A DNA stretch of 64,000 nt from Burkholderiales bacterium (GCA_015075645.1 JABTUF010000004.1:496001-560000), one strand, 5' to 3'. Shown: positions 22,258-29,951, counted from the first letter of the stretch. Numbers and translations are program-made. Notes: generated from the letters alone by a model not told the origin.

Positions 22258-23064
22258 ATGACGCCGCGTTCCTACCTGTTCGTCCCCGCGAGCCGTCCCG
22301 AACGCATCGGCAAGGCGCTCGCCGCCGGGGCGGGCGCGGTGATCGTCGATCTCGAGGACGCGGTGGCGCCGGACGCCAAGCTCGAGGCGCGCCACGCCCT
22401 CGCGAACTGGCTCGCGCAGGCGTCCGGCTCCATCCTCGTGCGCGTGAACGCGGCGGACAGCGACTGGTTCGCCGACGACCTCGCGCTGTGCGGTCATGCG
22501 TCGGTGGCGGGCGTCGTGCTGCCGAAGGCCGAACGGCGCGCCGATCTCGCGCACGCCTCGGCGATCGCCGCGGGCAAGCGGCTCTATCCGCTGATCGAGA
22601 CCGCGGCGGGCTACGACGCGGTGCGCAACCTCGCGTCCTCGCCGGGCGTCGAGCGGCTGGTGTTCGGCTCGATCGACTTCCAGGTCGATCTCGGCATCGA
22701 CGGCGAGGAGGACGAGCTGCTGATGTTCCGCACCGGGCTCGTGCTCGCCTCGCGGCTCGCGGGCCTGCGCTCGCCGGTCGACGGCGTGTCCACCGCGATC
22801 GACGACGCGGACGCCCTGCGAGCCGACGTCGTGCGCTCGAAGAAGCTCGGCTTCGGCGCGAAGCTCTGCATCCATCCGAAGCAGGTCGCCGTGGTCAACG
22901 CCGCCTACCGGCCGAGCGACGCCGAGCGCGACTGGGCACAGCGCGTGCTCGACGCCACGGCGAAATCGGGCGGCGCCGCGGTCGCCGTCGACGGCAAGAT
23001 GGTCGACAAGCCGGTGATCCTGCGCGCGCGCTCGATCCTGGACGAAGGCGATCCCGATCGCTGA
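22258..23064 (+). CDS. CitE-like lyase, candidate (S)-citramalyl-CoA lyase
   Basis: A 268-residue TIM-barrel protein of the HpcH/HpaI-CitE family. The opening SYLFVPASRPERI and AVIVDLEDAVAPDAK carry the Mg2+/substrate acid residues, LVRVNA supplies the CoA-ester arginine region, and PLIETAAGYDAV a metal-binding glutamate. In the itaconate pathway this enzyme splits citramalyl-CoA to acetyl-CoA and pyruvate. It is the last gene of the tight run, 15 bp after the PrpD-like gene. Malyl-CoA or other lyase activity is an alternative. Confidence 0.85.
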   Translation: MTPRSYLFVPASRPERIGKALAAGAGAVIVDLEDAVAPDAKLEARHALANWLAQASGSILVRVNAADSDWFADDLALCGHASVAGVVLPKAERRADLAHASAIAAGKRLYPLIETAAGYDAVRNLASSPGVERLVFGSIDFQVDLGIDGEEDELLMFRTGLVLASRLAGLRSPVDGVSTAIDDADALRADVVRSKKLGFGAKLCIHPKQVAVVNAAYRPSDAERDWAQRVLDATAKSGGAAVAVDGKMVDKPVILRARSILDEGDPDR

Positions 23065-23084
23065 ACCGACATCAGGGGCCTGCG

Positions 23085-23705
23085 ATGCAATCGAAGCAGC
23101 ACTGGGAGAGCGTCTACGCGGGCAACCCCGCCGACCGGGTGAGCTGGTACCAGCCGCACGCGGCGCTGTCGATGCGGCTGATCGCGGAGGCGGGCATCGC
23201 GCCCGACGGCGAGATCATCGACGTCGGCGGAGGCGCCTCGACGCTCGTCGACGATCTCCTCGACGCCGGACATCGCGCGATCACGGTGCTCGACCTGTCG
23301 GGCGCGGCGCTCGCGACGGCGAAGGCGCGGCTGGGCCCGCGCGAGGGCGCGATCCGGTGGATCGAAGGCGACGTCACGCGGGTGGAACTCGCGCGCCATC
23401 GCTACGATCTGTGGCACGATCGTGCCGTGTTCCACTTCCTGACCGATCCGGCCGATCGCGCGGCCTACCGCGCGCAGGTCCTGCGCGCGGTGAAGCCGGG
23501 AGGCCACGTCGTGATGGCGACCTTCGCCGAAGACGGTCCTTCGGAGTGCAGCGGACTGCCGGTCATGCGCTACAGTCCCGGCAGGTTGCACGCGGAGTTC
23601 GGCGCGGCGTTCGAACTGCTCGAGCATCGTCGCGAGGAACACCGGACGCCTTCAGGCGCGCGGCAGGCGTTCGTCTACTGTTTCTGCCGCCGGTTGACGT
23701 CCTGA
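23085..23705 (+). CDS. Class I SAM-dependent methyltransferase
   Basis: A 206-residue methyltransferase. The SAM-binding motif I is EIIDVGGGAS, motif II the acidic strand end TVLDLSGAAL, followed by the D-V-T post-motif (EGDVTRV) and LWHDRAVFHFLTDP. It resembles small TehB-like or thiopurine-type enzymes, but the acceptor is unknown. It follows the CitE-like gene by 20 bp in the same direction and is followed by a second methyltransferase. Nothing links it to the CoA pathway except position. Confidence 0.85.
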   Translation: MQSKQHWESVYAGNPADRVSWYQPHAALSMRLIAEAGIAPDGEIIDVGGGASTLVDDLLDAGHRAITVLDLSGAALATAKARLGPREGAIRWIEGDVTRVELARHRYDLWHDRAVFHFLTDPADRAAYRAQVLRAVKPGGHVVMATFAEDGPSECSGLPVMRYSPGRLHAEFGAAFELLEHRREEHRTPSGARQAFVYCFCRRLTS

Positions 23706-23730
23706 TGCGGCGCGGATTCCGTTCATCCCG

Positions 23731-24369
23731 ATGACCGACCGACCCCAGGCGGACCCCGTCGCGCGTCTCAAGGCGTTCTGGAACTCGCGCTACGCGAACG
23801 CCGGCGGCGAGTTCGTCTACGGCACCGAGCCCAACGCGTTCCTCGTGGCGTTCGCCGGCCGACTCGCGCCGGGCGGCAAGGTGCTGTGCCTCGCCGACGG
23901 CGAGGGCCGCAACTCGGTGTGGCTCGCGAAGCGGGGTTTCGACGTGAGCGCGGTCGACGTGGCCGAAGAGGGCGTGGCGAAGGCGCGCGCACTCGCCGCG
24001 CGCGAAGGCGTGCGCCTCGACGCATCGGTCGCCGACGTCACGCGCTTCGACTTCGGCGACGCGCGCTACGACGCGATCGTGTCGATCTTCCTGCACCTGC
24101 CGGCGAAGGCGCGACGCGCGATGCACCGGCGCGCCCTCGCGGGACTCGCACCGGGCGGCGTGTTCGTCTACGAAGCCTACGGACCCGAACAGTTGCGCTA
24201 CGGCACCGGCGGCCCGCCGGAGCCGGAACTCCTCCATCCGCTCGACGACGTGCTCGCGGACTTCGAAGGCGCCTCGATCGAGCACGCGTTCACCGGCGTG
24301 CGGACGGTGCTCGAAGGCCGCGGCCACCGCGGCGACGGCCAGGTCGTGCAGGTGATCGCGCGACGTTGA
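23731..24369 (+). CDS. TehB-like class I SAM methyltransferase; 3' end duplicated at 28.8 kb
   Basis: A 212-residue methyltransferase with FVYGTEPNAFL near the N-terminus, motif I VLCLADGEGRNSVWLAKRGF, motif II VSAVDVAEEG, and FLHLPAKARR. This arrangement recalls TehB/tellurite-resistance-type and thiol methyltransferases. The acceptor is unknown. Its final codons and 9 bases beyond the stop form the left copy of a 55-bp direct repeat whose right copy lies at 28786-28840. The gene itself appears complete. Confidence 0.87.
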   Translation: MTDRPQADPVARLKAFWNSRYANAGGEFVYGTEPNAFLVAFAGRLAPGGKVLCLADGEGRNSVWLAKRGFDVSAVDVAEEGVAKARALAAREGVRLDASVADVTRFDFGDARYDAIVSIFLHLPAKARRAMHRRALAGLAPGGVFVYEAYGPEQLRYGTGGPPEPELLHPLDDVLADFEGASIEHAFTGVRTVLEGRGHRGDGQVVQVIARR

Positions 24370-24378
24370 CCGCCGCCG
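24324..24378 (+). repeat. Left copy of 55-bp direct repeat bounding the 24.4-28.8 kb segment
   Basis: It matches 28786-28840 at 52 of 55 positions, with the last 36 bp identical. It covers the last 15 codons of the methyltransferase gene, its stop and 9 bp downstream. Sequence identity ends at 24378 on this side and at 28840 on the other. Confidence 0.9.
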
Positions 24379-24408
24379 ACCGCCGTCACGACGATGCCGA
24401 GCGCGACG
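24379..24408 (-). pseudogene. 30-bp fragment resembling the AI-2E permease gene
   Basis: 24385-24407 is identical over 23 bp to 29268-29290 inside the permease gene, and homology extends to about 30 bp with two or three mismatches. Both read on the minus strand and encode the peptide ALGIVVTAV. It sits directly after the left repeat and appears to be a relic of a former permease copy. Confidence 0.5.
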
Positions 24409-24527
24409 GCCTGATCGTCGCGGGCGTGACGCGGCTCGCTGCCGCTAGCGCCGCGCGCATCCGAGCCCGGCGTCGCGTTCGTTGCGCAGGCGCGCGAATG
24501 CAGTGTGGCGCAGGTACACGGGGGGCC

Positions 24528-25025
24528 ATGAAGGTGCTTCTTCCGACGCTGCCGGTGATTGCCGCCGGAACGGTCACCACCGCGGTGGCACTGCCGGTCG
24601 TCGCGCAATCGGTCGAACCCGCCTCCACGCCGATAGAGCGCATGCCGACGATGCGCGTGATCCGAAGTGACGCCAGGCTGTTCAGGCGCACCGGCGATAT
24701 CCCCCAAAGCGGCGCCTGTCAGGCCGACCCTTCCGCGGCCACGTCCCCCTGTTCCTTCTACTGGGGCATCCAGCGAGTCGCGGGCGCCCATGCCGTGCGC
24801 TGGCAGATCGCCACGCAACCCTTCCCGCCCTACCGGGGCGGTACGGCGGGCGACTTCAATCCTCCCGGCTTGCTCGCGCAGGGCAGTGCAGGCGGCATGA
24901 CGGGTCGGTTCGAAGGCGACTTCAAGCAGCTGCTCGCGAAACGTGCGCCGGCGCAACGCGGACGGCAAGAGCCGTTCAACGTGCGTTCACGCCGGCGGAA
25001 TCGATCCCGCGGACCGAGGCGATGA
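24528..25025 (+). CDS. Small exported protein of unknown function, coupled to the SLOG-membrane protein
   Basis: The 165-residue product starts with a hydrophobic leader (about residues 1-27, possible cleavage after PVVAQS or VVA) and then has no membrane segment, so a periplasmic location is likely. Two cysteines flank a short loop (GACQADPSAATSPCSFYWG) and could form a disulfide. The last 25 residues are very basic. GGGGG lies just before the ATG; another in-frame ATG is at 24498. Its TGA overlaps the next ATG by 4 bp, indicating translational coupling with the SLOG protein. I recognise no family. The C-terminal basic part could be partly non-native. Confidence 0.5.
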   Translation: MKVLLPTLPVIAAGTVTTAVALPVVAQSVEPASTPIERMPTMRVIRSDARLFRRTGDIPQSGACQADPSAATSPCSFYWGIQRVAGAHAVRWQIATQPFPPYRGGTAGDFNPPGLLAQGSAGGMTGRFEGDFKQLLAKRAPAQRGRQEPFNVRSRRRNRSRGPRR

Positions 25026-26806
25026 CCGCGCATCCGCCGAAACCGGAGCTGTCCCTGTCGATCGGTGTCTTCGGGCATCGACCGAATCGGCTGCCGGGCG
25101 CCGCGCTTGATCGCGTCGCGGAGGACATCGCGGCGGTCCTCGATGCGCTCGAGACCGAGGCCGCCGCTGCGGGACTGCGTCATCGCGACGTGTTTGCCCC
25201 CGGAAAACCGGAACTCACCATCGTCTCGGCGCTCGCCGAAGGAGCCGATCGGATGGTCGCCGAGGCGGGTATTGTGCGCGGCCTTCATCTCGATGCTCCA
25301 CTGCCGTTTCCTGTCGACGCCTACGCCCTGGATTTTCGGAGCGAAGCGGCGCTCGCGGAGTATCACGATCTCCTCGGCAAGGCGCGTCGCGTCCTGGAAC
25401 TGCCGGGCTCTCGTGCCGCCAGGTCAGCGGCGTATGAGCGGGTCGGCGTGACGATTCTTGGCGTCAGCGACTTCGTGATCGCGATCTGGGACGGGGGCGC
25501 GGCCGCGGGGCGCGGGGGAACGACCTCGATGGTGACGGCGGCGATGCGCATGGGCATGCCTATCGTCCACATCGATGCGACCGGGGCCGTGCGACCGCGC
25601 GTCCTCTGGGGCGGCTTTGCCAGGATGCCTGCGCATGCCGAGACCTTGGACAGCCTTCCGGCGTTGAGCCTCGACGTCGGCATGCGCCGCCTTGTCGACG
25701 AGCTTGTCCGTCCCCCAAGCGAGGCCGAGGAACGCCGTCACCTCGAACGCTACTATGGTGAACGGGCGCGCCGGTTCAACGTGCGGATCGAGTTTCCCAT
25801 GCTGATGGCACTCGCCGGAGTCCGCAGGCTCTGCCGCGCCGATCTATGGCCCAGGAATGCTCGGGCAACGGCCGAAGCGTATTGCGCACCCGCTACGGCC
25901 CTCCTCGCTTCGACCGGAATGTCGACGCCAACCGACACCGCGCTCTCGTATGGCTGGGCGAGCGCCGTCGGCGGGTATTTCGGGCAGGTGTTTCGCAGCG
26001 CCTACGTGTCCAACTTCGTTTTCGGCGCGTTGTCCGTCGCTGCGGCCGCCGCATCGCTGATCATGGGTGCCGCCCACAACCTCGCCATCGTGGAGGTCCT
26101 GCTGATGGGGCTCGTGATCCTCAACACCTGGATCGGACGTCACGCGGGCTGGCACCGGCGCTGGATCGAGGCGCGCGAGATTGCCGAACGTCTGCGCGTC
26201 GCCACCTGCGTCTGGGCGCTCGCGGATCGTCCCGCCGCATTCCGCGGCGAAGAGCCCACGTGGACGGGCTGGTACGCCCGCGCCTTCGTGCGGATGCAGG
26301 GCCTGCGTTCCGGCGCGCTCGACGGGGCCGGCCTGGAGGAGGCGCGACGGCTGCTCGTCGATCTGCTCGCGGATCAGCGCAACTACCATCACGGCACCGC
26401 GGTCCGCATGGGGACACTCGAGCGCCGGCTCGAGAGCTTCGGCCTCGCCCTGTTCATCCTGACCGCCGCGATCGCGCTCGACCATGCCACCGGTGGACAC
26501 GGGCTTCACGCGGTCGTGCCGCACGGCGTCAACGCCGGCCTTCTCGGCACGACGCTGGGCGCTGCGCTGCCCGCACTGGCGGTGGCGAGTTATGGCATCC
26601 GGGTCATCGGCGACATCGACGGCATTGCGCGCCGCTCGGAGCATGCCCGTGCGGTACTGGACGAACTTCACGGCCTCGCGTCGGCCGAGCCTCCCGACCT
26701 CGTGCTACTCCGGGCTCGGGCGCGTTCGACGGTCGACGCCATGCTCGGGGACGTCGCGAACTGGCGCCTTTCCGCCGAGAGCCGACCGCTGGCACTGCCT
26801 GGCTGA
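25022..26806 (+). CDS. SLOG-type nucleotide-sensor domain fused to a membrane (SLATT-like) module
   Basis: The 594-residue protein has two parts. Residues about 11-190 form a Rossmann-like SLOG domain: SIGVFGHRPNRL (GHR motif), SALAEGADRMVAEA, a charged VDAYALDF segment, and SDFVIAIWDGG followed by RGGTTSMVTAAMRMGMPIVHID. The C-terminal part (about 325-550) has hydrophobic helices near 329-349, 354-371, 472-487 and 503-525. Between the pairs lie WHRRWIEAREIAERLRVA and DQRNYHHGTAVRMGTLERR, the pattern of SLATT-type membrane effectors. SLOG domains bind nucleotide-derived ligands, so a ligand-gated membrane-disrupting role is a fair inference. The gene is coupled to the exported protein upstream and convergent with a TIR-like gene 20 bp away. 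Confidence 0.75.
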   Translation: MTAHPPKPELSLSIGVFGHRPNRLPGAALDRVAEDIAAVLDALETEAAAAGLRHRDVFAPGKPELTIVSALAEGADRMVAEAGIVRGLHLDAPLPFPVDAYALDFRSEAALAEYHDLLGKARRVLELPGSRAARSAAYERVGVTILGVSDFVIAIWDGGAAAGRGGTTSMVTAAMRMGMPIVHIDATGAVRPRVLWGGFARMPAHAETLDSLPALSLDVGMRRLVDELVRPPSEAEERRHLERYYGERARRFNVRIEFPMLMALAGVRRLCRADLWPRNARATAEAYCAPATALLASTGMSTPTDTALSYGWASAVGGYFGQVFRSAYVSNFVFGALSVAAAAASLIMGAAHNLAIVEVLLMGLVILNTWIGRHAGWHRRWIEAREIAERLRVATCVWALADRPAAFRGEEPTWTGWYARAFVRMQGLRSGALDGAGLEEARRLLVDLLADQRNYHHGTAVRMGTLERRLESFGLALFILTAAIALDHATGGHGLHAVVPHGVNAGLLGTTLGAALPALAVASYGIRVIGDIDGIARRSEHARAVLDELHGLASAEPPDLVLLRARARSTVDAMLGDVANWRLSAESRPLALPG

Positions 26807-26826
26807 TTACCCGCGCGATCGGGCGC

Positions 26827-28089
26827 TCACGCCGTCTTGGCTTCGGGTGCGACGAACTCGTCGTCGATCGCGACTGCAATGGCGATCAGGTACACCTCGA
26901 GGGATGAATTGCTCGCGCGCGTTGCGATGACCTTGCCGGCGGGCATCAGCTCCACGAGGAGAAGGTCACGGGTGTCGATGCTGCGCAACGCAGGTGACCA
27001 TTCGGTGTTGGCCAATGAGTTCACGACGTTGGTCCAGCGATCCTGACGGGACGAAAAGTGCCGCTGATTCCAGAATCGGGCCGGGCGCCCCTCCGGGGGG
27101 ACGAGGATCACCAGATGTTGCGACCGATTCTTCTCGAGGATCCGGTGGAGCTCCCACTGGATCCACTGGGTGGAACCGGCAATCATCACGATGAGGAGCG
27201 ACTCCTCGATCCAGCCGAGGACCGCGTCCTGCCATTCCCGGTCGGGAAGATAGGCACGGGCGGCCCCGATCTGCGGAAGCTTCTCTCCTGGCTCGCCGAC
27301 GGCAATGAGAGGGCCCAACGTCTGGAAGCTGCCGGCGATCGCCTGCTCGAAGCGGCGTGCGACGTTGATGTCCCAGAGGAAATAGCGCCGGCGCTGTGGC
27401 GCCATCAGCCGGTCGTCGCGGAAGGACCGCAGAAGGAGAACGGGACGTCGCGGATCCTGCGTGCGAACCTCGGCGATGGAGGGCTGCCTCGCTCGCGCGG
27501 CGCGCACGAAGAAGATGCTGGATGCGACCATCACGGGAAGGCCGATCACCGTCGAGACGAAGAGGAAGACCAGCAGCCCACCACCCACCAGACTCCAGGC
27601 GATGGTCGTTTGCTGACGTGACTTCTTGCGCATGACGGGGTCGGCGGTTGGCCTGATCGCAACGCGCGGACCCAACGTGGCGGCAAAGCGCTGCACCCGA
27701 TCGAGCAGCTTGCGCAGCGGAATCCCGGCGCGCGGGACGATCCGATCGAGATCGCCCGGCGACAGGTCGGCCTCGCTCACGAACCCGCTGATGTCCGATT
27801 CGAGCCGAACCCGATTGCGAATCACAAAGAAAGCGACGGCGACGCACGCGACGATCACGATGAGAAACAAGACGGCCCCGCCGGCCCGCTCGAATGCCGG
27901 GCCGAGTTGCGAGACGAGATACCAGAGGAAGACGAGACTCGCGAGCGCGGCGAGGGAGCCCAGGGCTATTGCAAGCGCCAGCGCCGCAGGGCCCCAGACG
28001 CGGCGCCCCTTGTAAGTCTCGCCGAAGGCCGACAGATCGACCCACGTGACGTTCGACGCCCCGATGGCATCGGTGCGATCGTTGCCCAT
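26827..28089 (-). CDS. Four-helix membrane protein with C-terminal TIR-like domain
   Basis: The 420-residue protein has two hydrophobic pairs (about 33-59 with 70-90, and 162-178 with 180-195) around a cytoplasmic linker. A C-terminal alpha/beta domain follows from about 214. Its first strand PVLLLRSFRDD (221-226 RSFRDD) parallels TIR box 1, and W309-x-x-x-E313-L in STQWIQWEL matches the spacing of the TIR W-C-x-x-E-L helix that carries the NADase glutamate. GGGAGG 6-7 bp before ATG 28089 sets the start. If it is an active TIR enzyme it could make the nucleotide signal read by the facing SLOG protein. The TIR assignment is by motif and remains to be tested. Confidence 0.7.
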   Translation of the reverse strand: MGNDRTDAIGASNVTWVDLSAFGETYKGRRVWGPAALALAIALGSLAALASLVFLWYLVSQLGPAFERAGGAVLFLIVIVACVAVAFFVIRNRVRLESDISGFVSEADLSPGDLDRIVPRAGIPLRKLLDRVQRFAATLGPRVAIRPTADPVMRKKSRQQTTIAWSLVGGGLLVFLFVSTVIGLPVMVASSIFFVRAARARQPSIAEVRTQDPRRPVLLLRSFRDDRLMAPQRRRYFLWDINVARRFEQAIAGSFQTLGPLIAVGEPGEKLPQIGAARAYLPDREWQDAVLGWIEESLLIVMIAGSTQWIQWELHRILEKNRSQHLVILVPPEGRPARFWNQRHFSSRQDRWTNVVNSLANTEWSPALRSIDTRDLLLVELMPAGKVIATRASNSSLEVYLIAIAVAIDDEFVAPEAKTA

Positions 28090-28472
28090 GTTGACCTCCC
28101 TCGCCTGTGGCAATCGGGTTCGTGCGGTCCCTTCCGATGTCGGGTCGGGATGCCGCGCCCGATCATCACCTTGCGGGCGGCGTCGTCTCGGCCGCCGCGG
28201 TGCCGCCTGCGTTGGGCCAGCACGTAGCACAGACATTCCTCGACGCCCGCCGTCGACAGCGTCTCACCGGGTCGCAGGGTGAGCGCCGGAACCGTGGACT
28301 CGCCCTCGCGTCGCGTAGCGCAGCCGCCGCTCTTCGCGTATTCGCCCGACGGGCAGGACCACCAGCTGCTGCGGCAGCCGCGGATTCGTTCGAATACGCC
28401 GCGTGCCTCGTCGGCGACGCCGGCGACATGCACCAGCAGCTGGTCGCCGTGCCGCTCCATCCCGAGGTTCAT
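27966..28472 (-). CDS. Small cysteine-containing protein upstream of the TIR-like gene; 3' boundary uncertain
   Basis: The ATG at 28472 has GGAGGACAG directly upstream and opens a frame that looks coding for about 90 residues (MNLGMERHGDQLLVHVAG, WWSCPSGEYAKSGGC, LRPGETLSTAGVEECLCYVLAQ). It then turns into arginine-rich sequence and overlaps the start of the TIR-like gene by 124 bp. A one-base shift near 28190 would end it at 28166, giving about 102 residues, so either an extended overlap or a frameshift is present. I recognise no family. The same orientation and spacing suggest it is transcribed with the TIR-like gene. Confidence 0.45.
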   Translation of the reverse strand: MNLGMERHGDQLLVHVAGVADEARGVFERIRGCRSSWWSCPSGEYAKSGGCATRREGESTVPALTLRPGETLSTAGVEECLCYVLAQRRRHRGGRDDAARKVMIGRGIPTRHRKGPHEPDCHRRGRSTWATIAPMPSGRRTSRGSICRPSARLTRGAASGALRRWRLQ

Positions 28473-28855
28473 CTGTCCTCCTTCGCTGCGGCCGGCCGCA
28501 GCGTCATCCTTGCGGCAGGGGCTCACTTTAGCCTCGTTCGCCGCGCTGTCAATGGTTTCGACCGGCGGCCAGGATCGGCGACACCATGGGGTGTTCAACG
28601 ATGGAGAGCGTCGCCGTCGACGGACGGCAAATTCAACGCGAGGACGCGCGCCGACGGGAGCGGCGTAACACGTCTGGGCTCGCCCGAACCGATGGAATCG
28701 GGGTGCATCAGGCGTTGCCGCGGGGCCAGGAGGGCCCGGGTGCGAGTGTTGGACGAGCGTCAACCGTCGCGGCATCGGGCAGATCCCACCGCGGCGATGG
28801 CTACGTCGTGCAGGTGATCGCGCGACGTTGACCGCCGCCGCGCGGCTGCGGGGCG
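28473..28855. other. Intergenic region at the right end of the segment
   Basis: No gene is supported here. The region should hold the promoter for the minus-strand pair at 28472-26827. From 28786 it contains the right repeat copy, which reads in frame as the last residues of a second, slightly different methyltransferase (HRGDGYVVQVIARR then stop), without the rest of the gene. Confidence 0.5.
28786..28840 (+). repeat. Right copy of 55-bp direct repeat (methyltransferase 3'-end remnant)
   Basis: It matches 24324-24378 with three mismatches. One of these changes Gln to Tyr in the encoded C-terminus, so the copies derive from related but not identical genes or have diverged since duplication. 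The stop of the permease gene lies 16 bp beyond. Confidence 0.88.
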
Positions 28856-29935
28856 CTACTGCGACGGAGGTGCCGGGTTCTCGTCGGCCTCGGCCACCCA
28901 CGCGGTGCCGAGCGTGTAGGCGACCGCGAGCACGACCGGTCCGACGAAGAGCCCGACGATCCCGAACGCGAGGAGCCCGCCGAGGACGCCCAGGAAGATC
29001 AGCAGCAGCGGCAGGTCGGCGCCGCGCTTGATGAGCGCGGGCCGCAGGATGTTGTCGAGCGACGCCACCGCGATCGACCAGATCGCGAGCACGACCGCCC
29101 AGGTGTGGTCGCCGGTGTGCCACAGCCAGATCACGCCGCCGGCCAGCACGATGCCCGGGCCGATCTGCGCGATGCAGCAGATCAGCATCAGCGCCGCGAG
29201 CAGCGCGACGTAGGGCACGCCGGCGACGAGGAAGCCGATCGCGCCCAGCACGGTCTGCACGACTGCGGTCACGACGATGCCGAGCGCGACCGCGCGGATC
29301 GAAGCGCCGGCGAGCACGACGATCGCGTCGCCACGCTCGCCCTGCAGCCGCCGGAAGAAGCGGCGCACGCCGGTGGCCCCGCTCTCGCCGCTCGCGTAGA
29401 GCACGCCGCAGAACAGGAACGTGACGACGAGGTGCACGACCATGCCGCCCAGTCCGCCCAGTTGCGAGAGGAGCCACGAGCCGATCTGCGACATGTACGG
29501 CGTCAGGCGCGCGGCGAGCGACGCCGGCCCGGCCTTCGCGATCGCCTCCCACTCCTCGGCCGCCTTCTCGCCGACGAGCGGGATCGAGTGGACCCAGTCG
29601 GGTGGCTCCGGAATCTTGAGTTCGAGCGTCTTGAGCGTGGCCAGGTGCTCGGCCTGCCCGGCGATCGTGTTGCCGAGCGAGACGAGCGGTCCGATGACGA
29701 TGAGGAGCAGGAGCGTCATCATCACGACGACGGCGAGCGTGCGGCTGCCGCGCAGGCGCCGCTGCAGACCGATGAGCAGCGGCCAGGTCGCGACGACGAT
29801 CATCGTCGCCCAGATGAGGCCGGGCAGGAACGGCTTCAGGATGTAGAGGCTCGTCCCGCCGACGAGCAGGATGAAGGCCACGCCCAGCACGACACGCGTC
29901 AGGTTGCCGTGCGTGGGGTTGGTCTCGATCGGCAT
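28856..29935 (-). CDS. AI-2E family transporter (PerM/TqsA-like)
   Basis: A 359-residue polytopic inner-membrane protein. It shows the family's pattern of N-terminal helices (RVVLGVAFILLVGGTSLYILKPFLPGLIWA), a large soluble loop around residues 90-150, then LGIVVTAVVQTVLGAIGFLVAGVPYVALLA, and the late PALIKRGADLPLLLIFLGVLGGLLAFG region typical of AI-2E exporters. Members export signals, ions or unknown solutes; the substrate is unassigned. It is convergent with the methyltransferase repeat remnant. A 30-bp relic similar to part of this gene lies at 24379. Confidence 0.88.
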   Translation of the reverse strand: MPIETNPTHGNLTRVVLGVAFILLVGGTSLYILKPFLPGLIWATMIVVATWPLLIGLQRRLRGSRTLAVVVMMTLLLLIVIGPLVSLGNTIAGQAEHLATLKTLELKIPEPPDWVHSIPLVGEKAAEEWEAIAKAGPASLAARLTPYMSQIGSWLLSQLGGLGGMVVHLVVTFLFCGVLYASGESGATGVRRFFRRLQGERGDAIVVLAGASIRAVALGIVVTAVVQTVLGAIGFLVAGVPYVALLAALMLICCIAQIGPGIVLAGGVIWLWHTGDHTWAVVLAIWSIAVASLDNILRPALIKRGADLPLLLIFLGVLGGLLAFGIVGLFVGPVVLAVAYTLGTAWVAEADENPAPPSQ

Positions 29936-29951
29936 GGGCTCTCGTCGTCGG

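Larger units (their letters stand above)
24379..28785. mobile_element. Inserted or rearranged segment (candidate defence/signalling island)
   Basis: The 4.4-kb segment between the repeats interrupts what would otherwise be methyltransferase followed by the convergent AI-2E permease. By eye its genes have less GC-biased third positions than both flanks. It holds four reading frames (24528-25025, 25022-26806, 26827-28089 minus, 27966-28472 minus) and no integrase or transposase. Just inside the left end, 24379-24408 resembles an internal part of the permease gene, so the boundary formed by recombination and not by simple insertion. The mechanism is unknown. Confidence 0.6.

Noticed and set aside
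25022..28089. Canonical Thoeris system
   Set aside because: There is no SIR2 domain, the TIR-like protein is membrane-anchored, and the genes are convergent, so only a Thoeris-like logic is proposed.
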